DNA of 64,000 bases from positions 1-64,000 of the forward strand of contig CAVXMG010000006.1 of the NCBI GenBank assembly GCA_963762735.1, given 5' to 3'. Every line of letters begins with the position of its first letter. The first letter of the stretch is position 1. This document shows, in pieces, positions 1 through 8,954 of the stretch. The stretch comes from DASXKD01 sp963762735 (GTDB taxonomy: Bacteria > Actinomycetota > Actinomycetes > Streptosporangiales > Streptosporangiaceae). Made by a program: the position numbers and the translations under genes. The notes under the pieces are model-generated. The model saw only the letters and a list, made by a program, of their open reading frames with translations. It was not told where the DNA came from and made no database searches.

Positions 1-266
1 GACCGGGGCTTGCAGCATGACTTAAGTATCCCAGGTAGGTACGACTGAGCGGGTTTCTGCCTTCCGCGCGGGATGTCATGCCGCAGGCACGCCGACCCGG
101 ATCGCCGTCTGGGAGATCCAGGACTGGCAGGGACCGTAGGAGGACCGACGTACATGGCTTCCAGCGGGCCGCGCACCGGGGCTACCCATCGCCCCGGCAA
201 GTGGCCGCGCCGGGTGGCTACGACCAGGGCAGGAGCTCGGTTCGCCGGCTGAGCGGGGTTGCGGTA

Positions 267-3056
267 TCAGGGGATCAGGCCCAGGTCGCGTGCGCGAGCT
301 ACGGCCTCGGTGCGGTTGGCGGCGCCGAGCTTGCCCAGGACGTGGGTCACGTGCTTTTTGACCGTGTCGAGCGCCACGACAAGGTCGTAGGCGATGCGCT
401 GGTTGGACTTGCCCGCTGCGACCAGCCGCAGCACCTCCAGCTCACGGCCGGTCAGCGGCTCGATCAGGCCCGGCACCGTGCCGAGCTCAGGCCGAAGTGC
501 TGCCGCGGCGTTAAGTTTGCCGTCGAAGGCCTGCACCAACCGGGCCAGGCAGCGGAGCGGGATGCGCCGGGCGGGGGCCTGTTTTGCCCGGTGGGCGGCG
601 GCCAGCCGACCGAGCAGAGCACCCATCGGCGGCCCCTCGTCGGCGAAGACCCGCACGTGGCCCTGCGGGCACGAGAGGGTGAGTGCCTCGACCAGCGCGG
701 CCATCGCGGCGGGCTCGTCGCGGCTGGCCTGGTGTGCTAGCGCTTGCAGCGCGCGTATCTCGATAACGCTGCCAATGCGGCCCCCGGTTGCCGCCTGGGC
801 GAGCAGCCGATCGAGCAGCGTGAGGGCTTGGCCAGGGCGGTCTTGCGCGAGCAGCACCCGCGCCAGCACCAGGTATTCCCGCTCCTGCGGGTAGCCCGGT
901 TCGTCGTCTGGGCGGAGGCCGCGCTGCTCGGTCCAGCGCGCAGCCGCGGCGGTGTCGCCCTGGGCGAGGAGCAGCCGCGCGCGCTGCGATGGCACCGGGT
1001 TGAACAGGGTGATCACTTGTGGGCTCAGCCCGGCCTGCCCGGCCTCGCCCATCGCCTCCAGGGCCCCGGCCGCGTCACCTTGCGCGTGCCGGATCCGGGC
1101 CACGACAGCCAGGCCGGTGGCCAGCGGCGGGGTGAAGGCAAGTTGCCGGCACAGCGTGACCCCGCGGGTGGCGTGGTCAAGGGCGGCGGCCAGCTCGTTC
1201 CGCTCGTACAAGACCTGGGCCAGGCCCACGTGCGCTGGACCCGTGAGGGCTGTCTGGCTGCTCTCACCGAAGGTGTCCAGCGCTTGCCGGTAGGTCGCCA
1301 GCGCCGCATCCAAGTGGCCCTGGGCCCGCTGCACCTCGCCCAGGTCGTACCAAACGCGCATGGGGAGAAAGCCAGCGAAGAGCGCGCCGGCGGCCCGCCG
1401 CTCGGCGAGCACCTCTGCCAGGCCGCGCTCGGCTGGCTCGAGCCGGCCGTCCAGCCAGTCCGTCGCCGCCCGGTTCCAGTGCACGAAGGAGCGCATGAAC
1501 CAGTCGTCCTCGCCCAGTTGGGCCAGGGCCTGCCGGTTGTAGCCGGCCGCGAGGGCGGCATCACCGCGCAGCCGCGCGAGCGAGGCGCGCAGGAACGCGA
1601 TCCCGGCGGGGACATTGGCCAGCACGCTATCGCCTTGTGGCGGTCCGAGGGACGGTTCATATGGCTCGTCGCCGCTGACCGCAAAGGCGCGCTCGGCGTC
1701 ATCGAGCAGGGCCTCGAGTGCTTCCAACTGGAATCCCTGGGCGACGGCGTACGCCTGGGCCAGGCATAGGCGCGGACGGGCGCGTACCGACTCCGCCGGC
1801 AGCGCCGAAAGCCAGCGGCGCAGGGTCACGCCCTCGCTGCGGCCGAGCAGCTCCTCGACGTGCCGCTCCACCAGCCGCGCCGCCCAGGCCGCCTCCCCGG
1901 CCGCCAGCGCGTGCCGCACCGCGTCATCGGCCAGGTCATGCTCCTCGCACCAGGCGGCCGCGGCCCGGTGCAGCGCCTGCACCCGGCCGGGCTGCTCTGC
2001 CTGCAGCCGGGCGCGCAGCAGATCGGCGAACAGGTGGTGGTAGCGCCACCAGCCGCGCACCTCATCCAGCGGCACCAGAAACAGGCCCGCCCGCTCGATG
2101 TCGGCCAGCATCGCCTGGCTGCCTGCCCGGCCGGTGACCGCATCACACAGCTCCCCGGTCAGCCGCTCCAGCACCGAGGTCTCCAGCAAGAATTCTCGTA
2201 CCTGCGGGTTCTGCCGCTCGAGTACCTCCCCGGTCAGGTAGTCCAAGACGTAACGATGGCTGCCGCTGAACGCCGCCACGAACCCGGCGGTGTCCGCCTG
2301 TCCCCGCAGCGACAGGCCAGCCAGTTGAAGCCCCGCAGCCCACCCCTCGGTGCGGGCCGTCAATGCCGCCACCGCCGTGCCGGGCAGGTCAGCGCCGATC
2401 GCTTCGCGCAACAGCGCCGCCGCCTCGTCCGCGGTGAAGCGCAACTCGGCGGCACGAAGCTCGGCGAGCTGACCACCAGCCCGCAGCCGCGCCAGCGGCA
2501 GCGGCGGGTCGGACCGGCTCGCCAGCACCATCCGCAGCCCTGGCGGCAGGTGCTCCAGCAGGAACAACAGCGACTCATGGACTGGCTGGGAGTCGATTAG
2601 GTGGTAGTCGTCCAGGACCAGCAGCACCTCGTCCTCACGGGGGTCGGCTGCTAGTTCGTTGATCAGTGCCATCACCAGCCCATCGGGGGAAGACGCCTCC
2701 GGGGGACCCAGCGCAGGTCCGGCCAGTTCGCCTATCCCTGAGCGTGCCTGGCTTAGCGCGGCGACCACGTGCCGCCAGAACCGCGCTGGGTCATTGTCAC
2801 CGACGTCTAGCGACAGCCAGGCCACCGGCCGGCCGCCGTGCCGGGCCCAGTCGGCCAGCAGGACAGTCTTGCCGGACCCGGCCGGGGCGCTGACCAGGAT
2901 CAGCCCTCGCGCTAGCCCCTCCTCCAGCTGACCGACCAGCCTCGGGCGGGGCACAAAACCCGGCCGCCGACGGGGCACATGCAGTTTGGTAGCAAGCAGG
3001 ACATCCTGGCGGGACATGGCAGCCCCGGCCGTTGCCATCACGGGCTGGTCAGCCAT
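267..3056 (-). CDS. MalT/LAL-type LuxR family transcriptional regulator
   Basis: Large ATP-dependent regulator of the LAL (MalT-like) class. From the chosen start the order is: a short N-terminus with the typical KLHVPRRRPGFVPRPRL entry motif, a P-loop (APAGSGKT, about residues 57-64), a Walker B segment (LLVLDDYH), a winged-helix region, a long TPR-like helical sensor, and a C-terminal LuxR HTH (LTGRELEVLRLVAAGKSNQRIA ... VKKHV). The reading frame is open upstream to 3326, but homology starts near the second or third Met, so I prefer ATG at 3056 (929 aa); ATG at 3017 is also possible. LAL proteins bind an inducer and ATP, oligomerise and activate transcription. The target is not evident; the nearest divergent genes are the membrane protein and repeat-peptide genes to the right. 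Confidence 0.9.
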   Translation of the reverse strand: MADQPVMATAGAAMSRQDVLLATKLHVPRRRPGFVPRPRLVGQLEEGLARGLILVSAPAGSGKTVLLADWARHGGRPVAWLSLDVGDNDPARFWRHVVAALSQARSGIGELAGPALGPPEASSPDGLVMALINELAADPREDEVLLVLDDYHLIDSQPVHESLLFLLEHLPPGLRMVLASRSDPPLPLARLRAGGQLAELRAAELRFTADEAAALLREAIGADLPGTAVAALTARTEGWAAGLQLAGLSLRGQADTAGFVAAFSGSHRYVLDYLTGEVLERQNPQVREFLLETSVLERLTGELCDAVTGRAGSQAMLADIERAGLFLVPLDEVRGWWRYHHLFADLLRARLQAEQPGRVQALHRAAAAWCEEHDLADDAVRHALAAGEAAWAARLVERHVEELLGRSEGVTLRRWLSALPAESVRARPRLCLAQAYAVAQGFQLEALEALLDDAERAFAVSGDEPYEPSLGPPQGDSVLANVPAGIAFLRASLARLRGDAALAAGYNRQALAQLGEDDWFMRSFVHWNRAATDWLDGRLEPAERGLAEVLAERRAAGALFAGFLPMRVWYDLGEVQRAQGHLDAALATYRQALDTFGESSQTALTGPAHVGLAQVLYERNELAAALDHATRGVTLCRQLAFTPPLATGLAVVARIRHAQGDAAGALEAMGEAGQAGLSPQVITLFNPVPSQRARLLLAQGDTAAAARWTEQRGLRPDDEPGYPQEREYLVLARVLLAQDRPGQALTLLDRLLAQAATGGRIGSVIEIRALQALAHQASRDEPAAMAALVEALTLSCPQGHVRVFADEGPPMGALLGRLAAAHRAKQAPARRIPLRCLARLVQAFDGKLNAAAALRPELGTVPGLIEPLTGRELEVLRLVAAGKSNQRIAYDLVVALDTVKKHVTHVLGKLGAANRTEAVARARDLGLIP

Positions 3057-3418
3057 CGGCGACCTACCGCTCAGCGCCACCAGCGATCCTCGCTCCAGCC
3101 GCTGTGTGCGATCAGTGTAACGGCTGGCTGACGGCCGCCGCGGCTGCGCGGCGGCTGGCTGTGGCCGTTCGGTCATCCGCCGTCCTGCGCGTGCCGCTGG
3201 GCGGCCTCGGCAGTGAGCGCCCCGGCGCCAGGGATCCAGTGCCCGAATGGTGACCTGATCCCTGACACCGCTGGGCGGCCCCGGTAGCACCTTCGGGTGA
3301 CCGATCGCCACGCCGCGATATTCCACCCGGCAGGCACCTTTGGGTGACGCCCCACGCAGGCGGGAATTCGTACCGTTCCCCCAAGAGCCGAGCTACCCAT
3401 CTCCTAGTGGAGGACGTC

Positions 3419-4198
3419 ATGTACGACCCGCCTGCCTATCTGTGGGCGATCATCATCGCCGGGCCCACCGCGGTCGCGGCTTTGACCTGCATCGTGCTGT
3501 ACGGCGGTGCAGAACGCGCAGGCCTGGGCCGAAGGCGTGCGGCGCTGCTCGCCGGGGCCGCGGCCGTCGTGCTCGGCGGCTGGTTGACCGCCAGCGCGGT
3601 GATCGCGGATCACGGCTGGTACCACACGCTGCCGTGGTTTCCAGTCGCGATAACTGGCTACCTGGGCTTGCTGCTGGCGCTCAGCCGGATCCCAATGGTG
3701 GCGCGCGCCCTGGCGGCGCCGGGCATGGTGAGCCGCCTGGAGCTTCCGCACGCGCCCCGCGTGGCCGGGGTGGCCTTCCTGCTCTACCTGGCCCTCGGCC
3801 ACCTGCCGGCGCTGTTCGCCCTGCCCGCGGGCCTGGGCGACATCGCCGCCGGTATCGCTGCGCCGCTGGTCGCGCTCAGGCTCGCGCGGGGCACCGGCCG
3901 CCGCGCCGCGGTGTGGTTCAACGCGTTCGGCCTCACCGATCTGGTCGTGGCCCTGACCCTCGGCGCCCTCACCGGATTCCAGCTGCTCAACGTCACCCCC
4001 TCCAGCGCGCCGATCACCGAGCTACCGCTCGCGCTGATCCCGACAGCCACCGTGCCGCTGCTATTCGCCCTGCACATCACGTCCATGTTCACGCTCGCCC
4101 GAGCCCCACGACCAGCGCCGTCAGCCACCGGCCCGCTCATTTCCGGCGCCACGCCGCGCGCTGCTCTGGCGCCACGCCCGGGAGCCCGCGCCCGGTGA
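3419..4198 (+). CDS. Polytopic membrane protein of unknown function
   Basis: 259-residue protein with about seven hydrophobic helices (for example AYLWAIIIAG near the N-terminus, ALLAGAAAVVLGGWL, GVAFLLYLALGHLPALFAL, LALIPTATVPLLFALHI). ATG 3419 follows GGAGG at ideal spacing; the frame is open upstream but the extra residues are not hydrophobic or conserved in appearance. The C-terminus is short, basic and Ala/Pro-rich. It resembles small integral membrane proteins of actinobacteria without assigned function. It lies divergent from the LAL regulator and upstream of two small peptide genes, so it could be an exporter or immunity-like partner, but nothing in the sequence proves that. Confidence 0.75.
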   Translation: MYDPPAYLWAIIIAGPTAVAALTCIVLYGGAERAGLGRRRAALLAGAAAVVLGGWLTASAVIADHGWYHTLPWFPVAITGYLGLLLALSRIPMVARALAAPGMVSRLELPHAPRVAGVAFLLYLALGHLPALFALPAGLGDIAAGIAAPLVALRLARGTGRRAAVWFNAFGLTDLVVALTLGALTGFQLLNVTPSSAPITELPLALIPTATVPLLFALHITSMFTLARAPRPAPSATGPLISGATPRAALAPRPGARAR

Positions 4199-4367
4199 AA
4201 GTACCCAACGCAGAGGAGAAGAAGAGGCGGCCGCCTGGCCGTGCGCCGGCAGGCGCACCCCCGTCCTGCTCACCAGCCAGCTCATGGCCGCCGAGCCCTA
4301 CCAGGAGGGCCATCCGCCCGCGCGACTGTACGCGGGGCTTGGGCCCGGTCAATGGAAAGGAAACGCA

Positions 4368-4724
4368 ATGAACACCCGGAGTCCATACCCAGTCGCCGAG
4401 GTCCTGGAGATCTCCCAGCCGAGGTTCGTCCTTGACCGAGCCGATGAGCGAGGTGCAGCGGTCCCACTCATGGGTCCCGCCGACCCGGGCACGGCAACGC
4501 CGCTGATGGGCCCGGCCACCGTGGGCACCACGGCCCCGCTGATGGGCCCGGCCGCTCCGGCCACCGTTATCCCGCTGCTTGGTCCCGCCGATCGCGGCAC
4601 GATGGTCTCGCTCATGGGTCCCGCCGACCCGGGCACGGCCACGCCGCTGATGCTGTCGGCCGATCCGGCGAAGTGCGACCCCGTCGACAGGCGTTTGGCC
4701 GCGGGTCAGGGAACTCCTGCCTAA
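4368..4724 (+). CDS. Small protein with six 12-residue PLMGPA-type tandem repeats
   Basis: 118-residue protein. ATG 4368 is preceded by GGAAAGG at 7 bp. Residues 1-32 form a non-repetitive leader-like segment; residues 33-104 are six consecutive 12-residue units, each beginning PLMGPA or a close variant (PLMGPADPGTAT, PLMGPATVGTTA, PLMGPAAPATVI, PLLGPADRGTMV, SLMGPADPGTAT, PLMLSADPAKCD). The tail is short with one Cys. There is no signal peptide or transmembrane segment. I do not recognise a family. The leader plus repeated short units is the layout of multi-core ribosomal peptide precursors, but no modifying enzyme is encoded nearby, so that is inference. A structural or low-complexity protein is the alternative. 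Confidence 0.6.
   Translation: MNTRSPYPVAEVLEISQPRFVLDRADERGAAVPLMGPADPGTATPLMGPATVGTTAPLMGPAAPATVIPLLGPADRGTMVSLMGPADPGTATPLMLSADPAKCDPVDRRLAAGQGTPA
4464..4679 (+). repeat. Six 36-bp in-frame tandem repeats
   Basis: Six units of exactly 36 bp encode the 12-residue repeats of the preceding gene. Units 1 and 5 encode the identical peptide PLMGPADPGTAT, pointing to duplication of units, while units 3, 4 and 6 are diverged. The period is a multiple of three and contains no spacer, so this is a coding minisatellite and not a CRISPR array. Confidence 0.85.
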
Positions 4725-4744
4725 GCCTGAGGGAGGATACGCCT

Positions 4745-4876
4745 ATGAGGCTGTTGACTAGGCGGGAGATCGCCACCGTGGGCGGGAAGTTCACCAGCAA
4801 CTGCACATGCTCGGGCTCCCCGGCGCAGCGCGGTGAAGCAGGAACCCGCGCGATGTCACGCCGGGAAGTGGCGTGA
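4745..4876 (+). CDS. 43-residue peptide with GG-like leader and Cys/Ser/Thr-rich middle
   Basis: Short gene with a strong ribosome binding site (GAGGGAGGA, spacing about 7) before ATG 4745, 20 bp after the repeat protein. The peptide begins MRLLTRREIATVGG, close to the LSxxELxxIxGG double-glycine leader of class II lanthipeptides and other GG-exported peptides but one residue shorter, followed by KFTSNCTCSGSPA and a hydrophilic tail. Two Cys and several Ser/Thr lie just after GG. Its stop overlaps the upstream in-frame start of the next gene. It could be an RiPP or signal-peptide precursor. No LanM-, radical-SAM- or peptidase-ABC gene is in reach, so the function is unproven; chance coding of a 5' leader is possible. 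Confidence 0.5.
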   Translation: MRLLTRREIATVGGKFTSNCTCSGSPAQRGEAGTRAMSRREVA

Positions 4877-5949
4877 CAGGCGGGAATCTCCGCCCTTCAG
4901 GGCGGAGCGGAAGTCAACATCCCCCCGTGCAGGATGCTGTTGCGGATGCGGACCTGGCGGGCGCGGCTGAGGAGTTGTACGCGCTCTCGCCCAGCGACTT
5001 CACCGCCGCCCGTGACGAGCGGGTGGCGCAGGCCCGCACGTCAGGCGACCGGGATCTCGCCCGGGCCATCGGGGCGCTGCGCCGCCCGACGGTGAGCGCG
5101 TGGCTGGTCAACCAGCTTGCCCGCGAGGCCGGGGACCAGGTGGGCGAGTTGCTGGCGCTAGGGGAGTCGCTGCGCCGGGCGCAGCAGGACCTGGCCGGGG
5201 AGCAGGTGCGGGAACTGTCGGCGCAGCGCAGGCGCCTGGTCGGGGCCCTGGTTACCGAGGCGAAGCGGCTCGCGGAGCGGGACGGCAGGGCGGTCGGCCT
5301 GCAGGTTGAGCGCGAGGTGGAGGCCACCCTGCAGGCGGCGCTGGCCGACGCCGACGCGGCGGCCGCGGTGCGTGCGGGCTGCCTGGCCAGCCCGCTGTCC
5401 TATGCCGGGCTGGGCGTGGGGGATGAGGCCGGCGCGGTGTCCTGGCAGCGAGCGCCGGCCCGGGAGAAGGCGCCGGCGGAGGGACAGGCCCCGGCTGAGA
5501 AGAAAGCGCCGGCCAGGCAGAAGGCGCCAGCGCGGGAGCGGGCCAGCCCCCGGCGGGGCACGGAGACCGCGGCCGAACGGGAGGCCCGGCTGGCTGCCGC
5601 GGAGGCGGAACGCCAGGCCAGGCAGGCCGCGGCCGAGGCGGAGCGCCGGGCGGCCAAGATCGCCGAGGCGGAGCAGGCCGTCCGTCGCGCGGCGGATGCC
5701 GTGGCGGCCGCGGAGGCCGGCCTTGCCGAGGCCGAAGCGCGGTTCACCAGCGCCCGGGGCGCCCAGGAGTCCGCCAGGCAGCAGGTCGAGCGGCTCGACA
5801 AGGAACTCAGCCTGGCCATCGCGGCGGAGAGCCAGGCCAACCGCGCCGCTCGCGACGCCCAGCGGGGCAAGGAAGCGGCGGCGCGGGCGGCGGACGAGGC
5901 CAAGCGGCGGCTCGCCCGGGCTCAGACGGCCGTCGGCCGCCTCGGCTGA
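4873..5949 (+). CDS. Ala-rich coiled-coil protein of unknown function
   Basis: 358 aa if GTG 4873 is used; GTG 4927 (PVQDAVADAD) is a good alternative because similarity-like sequence begins there and the first 18 residues look non-conserved. Residues about 25-190 are a compact helical domain with the phrases LYALSPSDFTAARD and ALRRPTVSAWLVNQLAR, which I recall from uncharacterised actinobacterial proteins. Residues about 190-230 are a repetitive Lys/Ala/Pro linker (EKAPAEGQAPAEKKAPA). The rest is a long charged coiled coil. It is cytosolic, with no catalytic motif. GTGA overlap with the peptide gene suggests coupling if the upstream start is real. Confidence 0.7.
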   Translation: MTGGNLRPSGRSGSQHPPVQDAVADADLAGAAEELYALSPSDFTAARDERVAQARTSGDRDLARAIGALRRPTVSAWLVNQLAREAGDQVGELLALGESLRRAQQDLAGEQVRELSAQRRRLVGALVTEAKRLAERDGRAVGLQVEREVEATLQAALADADAAAAVRAGCLASPLSYAGLGVGDEAGAVSWQRAPAREKAPAEGQAPAEKKAPARQKAPARERASPRRGTETAAEREARLAAAEAERQARQAAAEAERRAAKIAEAEQAVRRAADAVAAAEAGLAEAEARFTSARGAQESARQQVERLDKELSLAIAAESQANRAARDAQRGKEAAARAADEAKRRLARAQTAVGRLG

Positions 5950-5951
5950 CA

Positions 5952-6020
5952 GGGCCGCGGCCCCGTGACGAAGGAACGGGGCCGCAGGCCAGCGGGGGTC
6001 CGGGGGTCGCCCCCCGGGCT
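5952..6020 (+). repeat. GC-rich palindromic intergenic repeat, copy 1
   Basis: Two adjacent hairpins just after the stop codon of the coiled-coil gene: CGGCCCCGT / ACGGGGCCG around a 9-nt loop, then CCGGGGG-TCG-CCCCCCGG. The same order of elements (hairpin, GCCGCAGGCCA, G-run, TCGYCC, CCCGGGC) occurs at 23429-23506 and 24361-24426. It could act as a terminator or transcript-stabilising element; there is no T-tract. The rest of the gap, 6021-6211, shows nothing else I can name. Confidence 0.65.
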
Positions 6021-6211
6021 GACAGGGCCGCGCATGCCGGCGAAGATGCCCGCTCGCGGTCTTTCTGCGCGATCCGCCGCCACCAACTGGCCGGCTTGAC
6101 CGTCTTAGATAACGCCGGGCTGAGCGTCCGGTGCGCCGGCAGGGAACATTCAGGTTAAGCACGGCATCAGGTGCTAGACCGAGATAACCCCCGCAAAGAG
6201 AGACAGGTGGC

Positions 6212-7213
6212 ATGCGAATGAACAGATGGGCCCGGGCCCGCAGCCCGCAAGGCTGGCTCACGGCGGTCGGCGTGGCGGCAGTGGTGCTCGGGTTGACGGC
6301 GGCTGCGAACGCCCCTGCCCAGGCCGGGGCCGGCGCGAACCGCGGGCGCGAGACAAGCCGGCCGAGCCCTCGCGGCAAGCCAGGGCCGCCGGGTTTCTGG
6401 TACGGCACCGACAGCTTTCCCATGACGGTCAGCGGCTCCGCGCCCTACTCCGAGCCGCAGATCGGCGGGAAGTACGGCGGCTACATCGGCATGACTGGGA
6501 ACTGGGCAACGTGGCAGCACTGCGGCGACAAGGTCGCTTGGTCGGACACCAACGCCGCGGACGCCGACACCAACTTCAGCACCTATCACCTGGGCGTCGG
6601 CACCGGCGTCTACTGGTTCATGGGCGGACCTGGCGTCGATCCGCACTACAACGGCACCACGGCCGAGGCGTACGCGTGGGGCCAGCAGCAGGCGGTCCGC
6701 ACGCTCTCCGATGTCGCCAAGCTCACGGTGACCTACCCGGTGATCTTCGCCGACGTGGAGATACCGGGTAACGCGCCGGGCATCAGCCCGGCCCCTGACA
6801 ACGGCTGGAACTCGGTCTACACCTCACCGTGCAGCGGCAAGGTCAGCAAGAACGGCATCGCGGCGAGCGTGGACCGGGCCGACTTCAACGGGTTCTTCGA
6901 CGAAATCGCGCAAAACTCCAGCTTCACGCCGGGCGTCTACTCCTCCGCGCCGGTGTGGACCGGCATTTTCGGCACCGGCGGGTTCTCCCACATCAAGCAC
7001 ACCTTCGAGTGGACCTACCTCGCTGACACCAGCAGCCTGTCGCATACCCCCGACGGCTGGTGCCTGCGGAACACCAGCACCTGCGCGCAGTTCTACGGCG
7101 GGGTGACCAGTTCCGACAGCAACGCCGTGATGTGGCAATGGTCCGGCGGCGGCGGCACCTTCAACGGGTTCGGTGACTTCGACCAGATCGACGCCAACCG
7201 GACCCCGGCCTAG
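6212..7213 (+). CDS. Secreted protein, possible GH25/DUF1906-like TIM barrel
   Basis: 333 residues with a clear Sec signal peptide: basic MRMNRWARARS, a hydrophobic core (VGVAAVVLGLTAAANA) and an Ala-X-Ala cleavage region. The mature part starts with a Pro/Arg-rich linker and then a domain with GFWYGTDSF, GGYIGMTGNWATWQ, GVYWFMGGPG, YPVIFADVE and, at the end, VMWQWSGGGGTF and FDQIDANR. The pattern of a barrel that begins with a G-x-D strand and ends in a WQ(W/Y)...DxN motif is typical of GH25/DUF1906-type cell-wall hydrolase relatives, so muralytic activity is a reasonable but unproven guess. Four Cys could form disulfides. The stop codon overlaps the stop of the convergent MMPL remnant. Confidence 0.7.
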   Translation: MRMNRWARARSPQGWLTAVGVAAVVLGLTAAANAPAQAGAGANRGRETSRPSPRGKPGPPGFWYGTDSFPMTVSGSAPYSEPQIGGKYGGYIGMTGNWATWQHCGDKVAWSDTNAADADTNFSTYHLGVGTGVYWFMGGPGVDPHYNGTTAEAYAWGQQQAVRTLSDVAKLTVTYPVIFADVEIPGNAPGISPAPDNGWNSVYTSPCSGKVSKNGIAASVDRADFNGFFDEIAQNSSFTPGVYSSAPVWTGIFGTGGFSHIKHTFEWTYLADTSSLSHTPDGWCLRNTSTCAQFYGGVTSSDSNAVMWQWSGGGGTFNGFGDFDQIDANRTPA

Positions 7214-8040
7214 GGATGCCCGGTGGTCACCGGCGTGCTCGGCACGCCGGTGACCTGGCCGGCCGGCCTGGCCAGGCGACTCGGCCACCACATCCGGTCG
7301 CCGATGTCCAGGTTGAGCGCGGTGACCAGCACCGACCTGACGATGATGGTGTCAAGGAGCACGCCGATCGCGACGCAGAAGCCGATCTCCGTCAACATCA
7401 CCAGGGGCAGGGTGCCGAGCGTGGCGAACGTACCCGCGAGCACCAGGCCCGCCGAGGTGATCACCCCGCCGGTGGCCGCCAGCCCGGTGAGCGCGCCCTG
7501 GCGGGTTCCCGAGCGCTTGGCCTCCTCGCGGACCCTGGTCATCAGGAAGATGTTGTAGTCGATGCCCAGCGCGACCAGGAACACGAACGCGAACAGCGGC
7601 ATCGACACGTCCGCGCCCGCGAACCCGAACAGGGAGCGGAACGCCAGCGCGGACAGGCCGAGCGCGGCCGGGCTGTCCGGCTTGCTTGTCAGGGTGCCCT
7701 GCAGGAAGACCAGGCCGTCCTTGATGGCCGGGCGGCTCACCGCCTGAATCCCGCCCGCACCCTGGAGCGCGCTGGCCAGCCGGGTGCCGTCGCGGCCCTG
7801 CCGATCACGGCGACCGGCTCACCTGCCCCGGCCGGGAAGTGCTGGGCGAGTGCCGCCTCGGCGGTGACCGACTGCGGATGCCCGCGGAACGACTGTGCTG
7901 TGGTCAGCGTGCCCACCTTGAAGCCGATCAGGCCCAGCGACGCGACGGCGAGCAGGGCGGCGGTGACCGACCAGACGGCCCGTGGGCGGTGCGAGATGAG
8001 CCGCCAGCTCCCCGGGCGGCGGCCGCCTTGTGCCGCGTGG
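7210..8040 (-). pseudogene. Remnant of an MMPL-family transporter
   Basis: The minus strand encodes the C-terminal part of an MMPL/RND lipid transporter (VFLVALGIDYNIFLMTRVREEA, then two hydrophobic helices). Upstream, in another frame, is the start of the second half of such a protein (SWRLISHRPRAVWSVTAALL ... TTAQSFRGHPQSV ... GEPVAVIGR). The two parts are separated by a frameshift near 7800. A segment that should carry several helices between GLVFLQGTLTSKPDSPAA and LSALAFRSLFGFAGAD is missing. The N-terminal half of the protein is absent and the dehalogenase gene begins at the break. It is therefore a decayed, internally deleted relic. Its stop shares the CTAG with the convergent secreted-protein gene. 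Confidence 0.8.
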
Positions 8041-8046
8041 GAGCAT

Positions 8047-8946
8047 GTGCGGGTGCGCGCGCTGAGAACCCCCGATGACCGTTTCGCCGATCTGCCCGGC
8101 TTCCCCTGGGCACCGCGGTACGCCGACGTCGGCGGGCTGCGGATGGCCTACGTGGCGGACGGCCCGGCCGACGGCGCGCCGGTGCTGCTGCTGCACGGCG
8201 AGCCGAGCTGGTCGTTCCTGTACCGAAAGGTGATGCGGGTCCTGGCCGACGCCGGGCTGCGGGTGATCGCCGCCGACATGATCGGCTTCGGCCGGTCGGA
8301 CAAGCCCGCGGAGATGAGCGACCATTCCTTCGCCCGGCATGTCGAGTGGATGCGTGCCCTGGCCTTTGACGCCCTCGGCCTCACCGGGCTCACGCTCGTC
8401 GGCCAGGACTGGGGCGGGCTGATCGGGCTGCGCCTGGTGGCCGAGCACCCGGACCGGTTCGCCCGGGTGGTCGCGGCGAACACCGGGCTGCCCACCGGCG
8501 ACCAGGCGATGCCCGAGGTGTGGCTGCGGTTCCGCGACGTCGTGGCGGCTGCGCCGGAACTGGGCATCTCCCGGCTGCTGCAGGCCGGGTGCCGGACCGT
8601 GCTGCCCGCCGAGGTGCTCGCCGCCTACGAGGCCCCGTTCCCCGACGAGAGCTACAAGGCCGGCCCACGCGCGATGCCCACGCTGGTCCCGACGACCCCC
8701 GACGACCCGGCCTCGGCGGCCAACCGGGCGGCCTGGCAGAAGCTCGCGGCCTGGGACAAGCCCTTCCTCGTCGCGTTCAGCGACTCCGACCCGATTACCG
8801 GGGCCATGGCGCCGATACTGAAGCGGACCGTGCCAGGCGCGGCCGGCCTGGATCACCCTGTCATCGAGGGCGCGGGCCACTTCCTGCAGGAGGACGCCGG
8901 CGAGCGGCTCGGTACCGTGATCGCCGACTTCGTCCGCGCGACCTAA
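8047..8946 (+). CDS. Haloalkane dehalogenase (HLD-I, DhlA-like)
   Basis: Alpha/beta hydrolase of 299 residues from GTG 8047 (GTG 8053 also possible). It carries HGEPSWSFLYRK (oxyanion region; the Glu variant is typical of DhlA-type, subfamily I enzymes), DMIGFGRSDKP, and the nucleophile elbow VGQDWGG with Asp121 followed by the halide-binding Trp. The acid is Asp246 or Asp248 in FSDSDPITG, and the base is His278 in GAGHFLQEDAGE. The family hydrolyses carbon-halogen bonds to alcohol and halide in the cytosol. There is no obvious operon partner: an MMPL relic lies upstream and a convergent beta-propeller gene downstream. The natural substrate cannot be read from the sequence. Confidence 0.88.
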   Translation: MRVRALRTPDDRFADLPGFPWAPRYADVGGLRMAYVADGPADGAPVLLLHGEPSWSFLYRKVMRVLADAGLRVIAADMIGFGRSDKPAEMSDHSFARHVEWMRALAFDALGLTGLTLVGQDWGGLIGLRLVAEHPDRFARVVAANTGLPTGDQAMPEVWLRFRDVVAAAPELGISRLLQAGCRTVLPAEVLAAYEAPFPDESYKAGPRAMPTLVPTTPDDPASAANRAAWQKLAAWDKPFLVAFSDSDPITGAMAPILKRTVPGAAGLDHPVIEGAGHFLQEDAGERLGTVIADFVRAT

Positions 8947-8954
8947 GCGCCCCG

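Noticed and set aside
4464..4679. CRISPR-like regular repeat
   Set aside because: Repeats are contiguous 36-bp coding units without spacers and no cas gene is present.
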